Source of the DNA: an uncultured Ardenticatenia bacterium
GTDB lineage: Bacteria; Chloroflexota; Anaerolineae; Promineifilales; Promineifilaceae
Direction: 5' to 3'
DNA: 9,809 bases
Assembly: GCA_937858165.1 (NCBI GenBank)
Contig: CALLZA010000290.1
Span: 1 to 9,809, forward strand
Shown piece by piece: positions 1 to 5,266 of this stretch. The translations under genes were made by a program, and so were the position numbers. Within the stretch, counting starts at the first letter, position 1. Every line of letters begins with the position of its first letter. Under the pieces are notes generated by a model, which had not been told where the DNA came from, made no database searches, and saw nothing but the letters and a program-made list of their open reading frames with translations.

Positions 1-2
1 CA

Positions 3-968
3 GCTGTCGTTCCCCTGCTGCTGGCCGGGGCGCTGGCGTTGCTGCTGGTCATGCCGCGCGTCGCCGGGCTGCTGGCCGATACCGACCCGCTGGCAACGAT
101 TGGTCAGTCGCAGCCGGGCTACAACGACTTTCCTATGGGCTACGTCACGACCGGCTGGGAGAGGGTCTACCTGGGGCTGGCCGTCGCCGCCGCCCTCAGC
201 GTGCTCGTCGCCGCGTTCTACCGGCGGCGCTGGGCAGCTTTCCCCCTGCTGCTGCTGGGCTGGGTGGCGGTGCTGTTCCTGCTGCTGGCCGGTGACCGGC
301 TGGGGTTGCCGGAGACGCTGGTCGTTAACCTAAACAGTATGTACATCACCCTGTTCCTGCCGCTGAGCCTGCTGCTCAGTGTCGTCACCGTCGAAGGCTG
401 GCGGTGGCTAGCGCGTCGAAACTCGGTTTCTACCCGCCATCCACTGCTCGCCCACCGCCTGCTCTCGCTACTGGCCGGCATCGCTCTTGGCCTGCTGGCC
501 CTCTTCGGTGCGCGCCAACAGGCCAACATCCTCAACCCGCAGACCGTCCTGGCCCTGCCCCAGGACACGGCCGCGCTGGCGTGGATGGACGCCAACCTGC
601 CGGCCGACGCCCGCGTCGTCGTCAACGCCTGGCAATGGCTGGGCGTCACCTGGGCCGGCAGCGATGGCGGCGCGTGGATCGTGCCGCTGACGCGGCTGGC
701 GACGACCACCCCCCCGGTTGACCACATCTATGACGCCACGCTGTTCGCCCAGGTGCGGGCGTTTAACGAGGCAGCGATGGCCCGCGACGACTGGAGCGAT
801 CCGGCGGCGGCCGACTGGCTGCGCGAGCAAGGCGTCAGCCACGTCTACGCCGGGCAGCGCGGCGGCCCGCTCGACCCGGCCGAACTGAGCCGCAATCCGG
901 GGCTGGCGCTGCTGTTCCAGAGCGAGGGGACATTTGTGTTTGGAGTGACGAGCGACGAGGACGAGTGA
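3..968 (+). CDS. C-terminal part of a multi-pass membrane protein, possibly GT-C-type glycosyltransferase (5' truncated)
   Basis: The frame is open to the left window edge (codons run from base 3), so the true start lies outside; the TTG at 39 and ATG at 51 fall inside a hydrophobic segment and are unlikely starts. The visible part has about five hydrophobic segments: the extreme N-terminus, one before an RRR patch near 190-225, one at about 235-290, one at about 340-400 and one at about 460-510. A soluble C-terminal domain of about 145 residues follows, containing LPADARVVVNAW and GVSHVYAG. Several membrane segments followed by an extracytoplasmic domain that opens with an 'LPxDARV' stretch is a layout I associate with GT-C/GT39-like or YfhO-like proteins in Chloroflexota, but the N-terminal catalytic loop is missing, so this cannot be confirmed. 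The gene ends at TGA 966-968 inside a small GACGAG-rich direct repeat. Confidence 0.6.
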   Translation, partial: AVVPLLLAGALALLLVMPRVAGLLADTDPLATIGQSQPGYNDFPMGYVTTGWERVYLGLAVAAALSVLVAAFYRRRWAAFPLLLLGWVAVLFLLLAGDRLGLPETLVVNLNSMYITLFLPLSLLLSVVTVEGWRWLARRNSVSTRHPLLAHRLLSLLAGIALGLLALFGARQQANILNPQTVLALPQDTAALAWMDANLPADARVVVNAWQWLGVTWAGSDGGAWIVPLTRLATTTPPVDHIYDATLFAQVRAFNEAAMARDDWSDPAAADWLREQGVSHVYAGQRGGPLDPAELSRNPGLALLFQSEGTFVFGVTSDEDE

Positions 969-985
969 CGAGTTTAGAGTGCTCG

Positions 986-1017
986 ACTGACAACTGACAA
1001 CTGATAACCGACAACTG
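986..1017. repeat. Heptameric short tandem repeat (ACTGACA)n
   Basis: About four and a half copies of a 7-bp unit read ACTGACA, ACTGACA, ACTGATA, ACCGACA, ACTG. It lies in the 162-bp gap between the membrane protein and the superoxide dismutase. The flanking 11-mer GCTCGACTGAC (981-991) recurs at 2379-2389, and a looser run of the same type occurs at 5234-5266. It resembles the heptameric short tandemly repeated sequences described in cyanobacterial intergenic DNA. No function is visible. Confidence 0.7.
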
Positions 1018-1038
1018 CTTACTGCCCCGCCACCCCGT

Positions 1039-1066
1039 TTGACAACCACCAACTCCGCGCTAGAAT
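1039..1066 (+). promoter_or_regulatory. Predicted sigma70-like promoter of the superoxide dismutase gene
   Basis: A perfect -35 hexamer TTGACA (1039-1044) and a TAGAAT -10 hexamer (1061-1066, five of six consensus bases) are separated by 16 bp. Transcription would start near 1073, giving a leader of about 58 nt before the ATG at 1131. This is the clearest promoter in the window and would also serve the ferredoxin gene. Confidence 0.55.
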
Positions 1067-1074
1067 CAGCCTAG

Positions 1075-1090
1075 TTTGCACTGTAGCAAA
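1075..1090. promoter_or_regulatory. Dyad TTTGC-N6-GCAAA at the predicted start of transcription
   Basis: Five-base inverted arms TTTGC (1075-1079) and GCAAA (1086-1090) flank ACTGTA. The dyad lies just after the -10 box, where an operator for a dimeric repressor could sit; it could also form a short hairpin in the 5' leader. The arms are short, so a chance match is possible. Confidence 0.3.
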
Positions 1091-1130
1091 CCATTTCCAC
1101 CGACTGCCCTCTGATTCTAAGGAGTAAGTT

Positions 1131-1745
<615 letters not shown>

Positions 1746-1758
1746 CCTTGACCCGTGC

Positions 1759-1773
1759 CGGACGGACTGTCCG
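1759..1773 (+). other. Small hairpin between sod and ferredoxin genes
   Basis: CGGAC (1759-1763) and GTCCG (1769-1773) form a 5-bp stem with a 5-nt loop. No T-tract follows, so it does not look like an intrinsic terminator. It may be a weak pause or processing site in a joint sod-ferredoxin transcript. Confidence 0.25.
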
Positions 1774-1805
1774 ACCGGGCGGAGTACCATTCTAAGGAGA
1801 GATAC

Positions 1806-2216
1806 ATGACCCACATCATTACCCGACTCTGCCTGCGCGACACCGCCTGTGTCGAAGTGTGCCCGGTCGAATGCATGGTTCTCGGCAAGCCCGAAGACCA
1901 GTGGCCCTGGCTCTACATCGACCCCGACACGTGCATCGACTGCGGCGCCTGTGTGCCCGAATGCCCGTATGAGGCCATCTTCCCCGAAGAGGAAGTGCCC
2001 TTCGACTACGTGGCCAAGGCCGGTGTCTGGATCGCCAATACCAAGGAGCTGCTACCCGACGGCGTGCCCTTCTCCGGCATCATCGACGGCCATAACGTCA
2101 CCGTCCTGAACGCCAAGCAACTGGCCGGCGGCGAGCAGTTGGACCTGACCGAGGACATCCCAGCCAACTACGCCTTCTTCTCCGAAGGCCCTGGCTACGA
2201 CGCGCTCAATATGTAA
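1806..2216 (+). CDS. Ferredoxin, 7Fe-like (two Fe-S cluster motifs) with C-terminal extension
   Basis: A 136-residue electron carrier. The frame is open further upstream, but AAGGAG at 1794-1799, six bases before the ATG at 1806, decides the start. Eight cysteines are visible: C9, C15, C19, C23 (LCLRDTACVEVCPVEC) and C43, C46, C49, C53 (CIDCGACVPECP). The second set is the classical C-x2-C-x2-C-x3-C-P motif. The first lacks the middle cysteine, as in 7Fe ferredoxins carrying one [3Fe-4S] and one [4Fe-4S] cluster, but the C9-C15 spacing is two residues shorter than the x7 of Azotobacter FdI. About 80 residues follow the cluster domain, ending in an acidic and aromatic tail of unknown role. It shares the 11-base ATTCTAAGGAG leader with the upstream sod gene and probably its transcript; its redox partner is not evident. 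Confidence 0.88.
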   Translation: MTHIITRLCLRDTACVEVCPVECMVLGKPEDQWPWLYIDPDTCIDCGACVPECPYEAIFPEEEVPFDYVAKAGVWIANTKELLPDGVPFSGIIDGHNVTVLNAKQLAGGEQLDLTEDIPANYAFFSEGPGYDALNM

Positions 2217-2220
2217 CTTC

Positions 2221-2251
2221 TGTAGGGGCAGGTCTGAGACCTGCCCCTACA
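2221..2251. repeat. Perfect 15-bp inverted repeat, copy 1 of a REP-like palindrome
   Basis: TGTAGGGGCAGGTCT (2221-2235) and its exact reverse complement (2237-2251) are separated by one base. It begins four bases after the ferredoxin stop codon. As RNA it would form a very stable hairpin able to protect or end the sod-ferredoxin message, though no T-tract follows directly. It is the best of three related copies in this gap. Confidence 0.85.
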
Positions 2252-2267
2252 AAGTTGGGCTTCCTTC

Positions 2268-2297
2268 GTAGGGGAGGTCCGAGACCCGCCCCCTCAC
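2268..2297. repeat. Degenerate copy 2 of the REP-like palindrome
   Basis: This copy begins GTAGGGGAGGTCCGAGACCC and continues GCCCCCTCAC. It keeps the centre and most of the stem of copy 1, with one base lost in the left arm and several substitutions. Confidence 0.7.
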
Positions 2298-2313
2298 AGA
2301 GTGGGGCGTTGTC

Positions 2314-2340
2314 AAGGCAGGTCTGAGAGCTGCCTCTACG
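2314..2340. repeat. Degenerate copy 3 of the REP-like palindrome
   Basis: AAGGCAGGTCTGAGAGCTGC followed by CTCTACG repeats the GGCAGGTCTGAGA core and the CTAC end of copy 1, with a weakened stem. The three copies are roughly evenly spaced over 120 bp, like a small cluster of REP elements. Confidence 0.65.
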
Positions 2341-2373
2341 AAAGTGTGCCCGCCGACCGACGAATCGACCCTT

Positions 2374-2420
2374 AACCGGCTCGACTGACCTGTAACTTGG
2401 GTTGGTTGATCCGGTTTTTT
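2374..2420 (+). terminator. Terminator-like hairpin with T-tract just upstream of the aspartase/fumarase gene
   Basis: AACCGGCTCGAC (2374-2385) can pair with GTTGATCCGGTT (2405-2416) with one mismatch and one G-U pair, followed by a run of T to 2420. The loop is 19 nt, larger than usual. It ends 17 bases before the next start codon, so it could end the upstream transcript or act as an attenuator in the leader of the following gene. Confidence 0.4.
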
Positions 2421-2437
2421 GCTTTGCGGAGGAAAAC

Positions 2438-3889
2438 ATGACGACCGATTATCGCATCGAGAAGGACTCGCTGGGCGAAGTGCGCGTGCCGGCTGGGGCC
2501 TATTGGGGCGCGCAAACGCAGCGCGCCATTCACAACTTCCCCATCACCGGCCTGCGCCCCTACCCCGCCTTCGTCTGGTCGATGGCCATGATCAAGCGCG
2601 CCGCGGCCGAGGTCAACCGCGACCTGGCGTTATTCAACGACAAGGAAGCCGGCGGACGAACCATCACCGGGGCCGACATGGCCGGGGCGATCATGACCGC
2701 CGCCGACGAAGTCATCGCCGGGCAGTGGGCCGACCAGTTTGCCGTCGATCCCATTCAGGCCGGGGCCGGAACCAGCCACAACATGAACCTCAACGAGGTC
2801 ATCGCCAACCGCGCCAATGAACTGCTTGGCTTCGGGCTGGACGCCAAGGGCAAGCCGGTCAACCCCAACGACCACGTCAACATGGCCCAGTCGACGAACG
2901 ACACCATCCCCACCGCCATCCGCCTCGGCGCGCTGTGGCGGCTGGACGAGCTGCTGGCGACGCTGGCGCGGCTGGCCGCGGGGCTGCGGGCCAAGTCGGC
3001 CGAGTTCGATGGCATCATCAAGAGCGGGCGGACGCACTTGCAGGACGCCGTGCCCGTGCGTCTGGGGCAGGAGTTCGGGGCCTATGCGCGGGCCATCGAG
3101 CGTGACACCGAAAAGATCCGCGAGGCGGCCGAAGGGCTGCGCCGGCTGGGCATCGGCGGCACAGCCACCGGCACCGGCCTGAACGCCCACCCCGAATACC
3201 ACGCTCGCATGATCCACACGATGGGCCGCCTGACCGGCCTGACGCTCTACGAGAGCGACGACCTGTTCGAGTCGATGCAGAGCATGGCCGACGCCGTCCA
3301 CTTTAGCGGCGCGCTGCGCACGCTGGCCGGCGACCTGACGCGCATCGCCAACGACTTCCGGTTGCTGGCCTCCGGCCCGACGACCGGCCTGGATGAGATT
3401 CGCCTGCCGCCGGTGCAGCCCGGCTCGTCCATTATGCCCGGCAAGGTCAACCCGGTGCTGGCCGAGATGATGAACATGGCCATGTTCCAGGTGCAGGGCA
3501 ACGACCTGACGGTCATGCTGGCCGGGCAGGCGGGCCAACTGGAACTGAACGTGATGATGCCCATCATTGCCTACAACCTGTTCCAGAGCATGGACGTCAT
3601 CATCAACGCCGTCAACTCGTTCATCGACAACTGCCTCGTCGGCATCACCGCCAACGCCGAAAAGGCCACCGGCTGGCTGGCCAAGAACGCCATCCTGGTG
3701 ACGGCGCTCAACCCGGTCATCGGCTACCTGAAGGGGGCCGAGGTGGCCAAGGAAGCGCTGGCGACCAACCGGACGGTGCGCGAGGTGGTTATCGAGAAGG
3801 GGTACATCACCGCCGCAGAGGCCGACCAACTGCTCGACGTGAGCGCCCTGACCGAGGGCGGCATCCAGGGCGTCGCTGCCGGCGGGTAG
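2438..3889 (+). CDS. aspA: Fumarase/aspartase superfamily lyase; aspartate ammonia-lyase favoured over class II fumarase
   Basis: A 483-residue cytoplasmic homotetrameric-type lyase. GGAGG at 2428-2432 fixes the ATG at 2438. The family signature GSSIMPGKVNP lies at 329-339, with catalytic Ser330, Lys336 and Asn338; other substrate-site motifs are GAGTSHNMN (109-117), QSTND (151-155) and GRTHLQDA (197-204). Class II fumarases usually carry SSND and GNFELN; here STND and AGQLELN (365-371) are the aspartase forms, as is GAGTS. His200 in RTHLQD is shared by fumarases and Bacillus-type aspartases. I therefore favour L-aspartate to fumarate plus ammonia, but many close relatives are annotated as fumarate hydratase (fumC) and the sequence alone cannot settle it. 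A terminator-like hairpin precedes the gene and a long inverted repeat follows it, so it is probably its own transcription unit. Confidence 0.9.
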   Translation: MTTDYRIEKDSLGEVRVPAGAYWGAQTQRAIHNFPITGLRPYPAFVWSMAMIKRAAAEVNRDLALFNDKEAGGRTITGADMAGAIMTAADEVIAGQWADQFAVDPIQAGAGTSHNMNLNEVIANRANELLGFGLDAKGKPVNPNDHVNMAQSTNDTIPTAIRLGALWRLDELLATLARLAAGLRAKSAEFDGIIKSGRTHLQDAVPVRLGQEFGAYARAIERDTEKIREAAEGLRRLGIGGTATGTGLNAHPEYHARMIHTMGRLTGLTLYESDDLFESMQSMADAVHFSGALRTLAGDLTRIANDFRLLASGPTTGLDEIRLPPVQPGSSIMPGKVNPVLAEMMNMAMFQVQGNDLTVMLAGQAGQLELNVMMPIIAYNLFQSMDVIINAVNSFIDNCLVGITANAEKATGWLAKNAILVTALNPVIGYLKGAEVAKEALATNRTVREVVIEKGYITAAEADQLLDVSALTEGGIQGVAAGG

Positions 3890-3900
3890 AAGAGAGAAGC

Positions 3901-3998
3901 GCTCACGCAAAGGACGCTAAGGAAGCAAAGAACGCCAAGAAGAACCTTCTCGCTTTCTTACTTGGCGTCCTTTGCCCCCTTTGCGCCTTGGCGTGAGC
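3901..3998. repeat. Long imperfect inverted repeat (about 44-bp arms) between aspA and the JAMM gene
   Basis: The left arm (about 3901-3944, starting GCTCACGCAAAGGACGC) and right arm (about 3955-3998, ending CGCCTTGGCGTGAGC) are imperfect reverse complements; the outer eight bases match exactly, as do the AACGCCAAG-type cores. Both arms are built from CAAAG and CGCCAAG units. The type is familiar as CTTTGCGTCCTTTGCG-like intergenic repeats in many environmental genomes. As RNA it could form a long stem that ends or stabilises the upstream transcript. Confidence 0.75.
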
Positions 3999-4011
3999 TT
4001 ATTCCCCACCC

Positions 4012-4443
4012 ATGCAAACCTTCACCCTGAGCCGCGCCCTGCTAGACGAGATGCTCAGCCACGTCAGCGGCCTGTGGCCGGAGGAGGCGTGCGGGCTGGT
4101 CGGCGGGCGCGACGGGCGGGCCGTGCGGCTCTACCCGGTGGAGAACGTCCGCCACAGCCCGGTGGCGTTCGAGATGGAGCCGCTGCAACAGATCAAGGCC
4201 ATGCTGGCGATGGAGGCCGAGGGGCTGGAGCTGATCGCTATCTACCACTCCCACCCCGACGGCCCGGCGCGCCCCTCAGCGACCGACGTGGCCAACGCCT
4301 ACTACCCCGACACGGTGCAACTCATTATCTCCCTGGCCGACCGCGCCCGGCCCAGCGTCCGTGCCTTCACCATCATTGATGGGGTCGTGGCCGAGGTGGA
4401 GTGGGAAGAAGAGTCCACAGAGTCCACAGATTACACACATTAG
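4012..4443 (+). CDS. JAMM/MPN+ (Mov34, M67 family) metallopeptidase
   Basis: A 143-residue single-domain zinc metalloprotease of the family that cleaves isopeptide or C-terminal bonds of ubiquitin-like proteins; bacterial relatives such as mycobacterial Mec+ act on sulfur-carrier proteins. The JAMM motif is complete: Glu25 (EEACGLVGG), then His79, His81, Ser89 and Asp92 in YHSHPDGPARPSATD. No ThiF/MoeB-like activator or ThiS/MoaD-like carrier is adjacent, so the substrate is not indicated. No good Shine-Dalgarno sequence is seen before the ATG at 4012, and the inverted repeat ends 13 bases upstream, so translation may be weak or leaderless. The last nine or so codons (ESTESTDYTH end) and the TAG stop lie inside a palindromic intergenic repeat, so the native C-terminus seems to have been replaced or extended by repeat sequence. 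Confidence 0.9.
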   Translation: MQTFTLSRALLDEMLSHVSGLWPEEACGLVGGRDGRAVRLYPVENVRHSPVAFEMEPLQQIKAMLAMEAEGLELIAIYHSHPDGPARPSATDVANAYYPDTVQLIISLADRARPSVRAFTIIDGVVAEVEWEEESTESTDYTH

Positions 4444-4480
4444 CAGAACTAATCTGTGTAATCTGTGGACTCCTTCTTCT
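4421..4480 (+). terminator. Palindromic CACAGATTACACAGATT repeat acting as likely terminator, overlapping the JAMM gene end
   Basis: A 22-bp stem pairs 4421-4442 with 4450-4471 (21 of 22 positions) around a 7-nt loop, followed by the pyrimidine-rich CCTTCTTCTT. AGTCCACAG is also duplicated in tandem at 4412-4420 and 4421-4429. The exact 17-mer is read from the minus strand at 4451-4467 and recurs at 7856-7872. The JAMM stop codon (4441-4443) lies at the end of the left arm and in the loop. Confidence 0.65.
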
Positions 4481-4501
4481 TAGTAACGAAGCGGCCATGG
4501 G

Positions 4502-4530
4502 CGGGTTTTACTAGTGTAATCTAAGACCCG
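4502..4530. other. Small dyad upstream of plsY
   Basis: CGGGTTTT (4502-4509) and AAGACCCG (4523-4530) match at seven of eight positions, with TTA/TAA pairing possible inside. It lies about 20 bases before the plsY start and could be a leader hairpin or operator. I see no convincing -35/-10 pair here. Confidence 0.25.
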
Positions 4531-4548
4531 TCTAGCGGGAGCGCAACA

Positions 4549-5205
4549 ATGCAGATCATCTACTTCCTACTGGCCGCCCTTATCGGCTATCTGTGCGGCT
4601 CTATCCCCTTTGGCTACATCTACGTCCGCCTCTTCAAAGGCGAAGACCTGACCAAGCTCGGCAGCGGCCGGACGGGCGGCACCAACTCCTTCCGCGCCGC
4701 CGGTCTGGGCGTGGGGGTGCTGACCTCGTTCAGTGACGTGTTGAAAGGGGCAGCGGCCGTCTGGCTGACGCGCTGGCTGCTGGGCGATGCGCTCGGCCCG
4801 ACGCTGCTGCCGTGGGGCGTGGCCGTGGCCGGCGTCTTCGCTGTGGTCGGCCACAACTGGTCAATCTTCCTACGCTTCGGCGGCGGCGCGGGCACGGGGC
4901 CCAACGTCGGCTGGTCGGCGGCCATCTGGCCGTGGATCTTCCCCATCGCCTTCCTGGTCATGGGCGGGATGCTCTACTTCGTGGGCATGGCCTCGGTCGC
5001 CTCGCTGAGCATGGCCGCCGTTACCATCACCATCTTCGCCATCCGCTACGCGCTGGGCATTGACGCCACGCTGGCCTACCTCGCGGGCAGCCTCGTCGCC
5101 GGCCTGGTCGTCACCTGGGCCTTGCGCCCCAACATCCGCCGCGTGCTGAACGGCACCGAGCGGCTTGTCGGGCGGCGGGCCCGTCGGGCGGAGAGTAAGC
5201 AGTAG
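4549..5205 (+). CDS. plsY: PlsY-like acyl-phosphate:glycerol-3-phosphate acyltransferase (divergent)
   Basis: A 218-residue integral membrane protein of usual family length. PlsY transfers an acyl chain from acyl phosphate to glycerol 3-phosphate, making lysophosphatidic acid, the first step of phospholipid synthesis. GGGAG at 4537-4541 supports the start. Visible features are GSIPFGYI (17-24), motif GSGRTGGTNSFR (38-49), DVLKG (63-67), GHNW (101-104), a glycine-rich loop FGGGAGTG (110-117) and NIRRVLNGTE (195-204). Several normally conserved positions differ: the loop is usually GGKG but has Ala114 for Lys, the first motif has Arg41 where Asn is usual, and Leu192 sits where the C-terminal RHRxN motif usually has His. 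It may be a paralogue with altered substrate or activity. The basic tail ends at TAG, facing a convergent gene. Confidence 0.85.
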   Translation: MQIIYFLLAALIGYLCGSIPFGYIYVRLFKGEDLTKLGSGRTGGTNSFRAAGLGVGVLTSFSDVLKGAAAVWLTRWLLGDALGPTLLPWGVAVAGVFAVVGHNWSIFLRFGGGAGTGPNVGWSAAIWPWIFPIAFLVMGGMLYFVGMASVASLSMAAVTITIFAIRYALGIDATLAYLAGSLVAGLVVTWALRPNIRRVLNGTERLVGRRARRAESKQ

Positions 5206-5208
5206 GCC

Positions 5209-5245
5209 AGTAGGTCGGTCAAGCGTCGTGCTTCACTGACCTACT
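5209..5245. terminator. Hairpin between convergent genes, possible bidirectional terminator
   Basis: AGTAGGTCGGTCAAG (5209-5223) and CTTCACTGACCTACT (5231-5245) are inverted copies matching at 13 of 15 positions with a 7-nt loop. It lies in the 61-bp gap between the plsY stop and the stop of the minus-strand lipoprotein gene. There is no T-tract, so the terminator role rests on position and stem. Confidence 0.45.
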
Positions 5246-5266
5246 GAATACTGACTTACTGACCCA
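5234..5266. repeat. Degenerate heptameric CTACTGA-like run
   Basis: CACTGAC, CTACTGA, ATACTGA, CTTACTGA and CCCACTA follow each other with a 7-8 bp period. It is the same kind of run as the ACTGACA repeat near the left end of the window and overlaps the right arm of the convergent hairpin. Confidence 0.5.

Noticed and set aside
986..1017. Possible CRISPR-like array
   Set aside because: Seven-base tandem units without spacers; no cas genes nearby.
468..1052. Minus-strand open frame across the end of the membrane protein and the intergenic gap
   Set aside because: It translates the ACTGACA repeat as a Ser/Val-rich start and then the antisense of the membrane protein; no ribosome binding site or motif.
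2630..3910. Long minus-strand open frame (426 codons) opposite the aspartase/fumarase gene
   Set aside because: It lies entirely over a clear enzyme gene, has low-complexity His/Gly/Val/Gln-rich composition and no family motifs; this is a GC-driven shadow frame.
4012..4443. JAMM protease as part of a bacterial ubiquitin-like conjugation or antiphage system
   Set aside because: No E1-, E2-, ubiquitin-like or effector gene is adjacent; neighbours are a metabolic lyase and a phospholipid enzyme.
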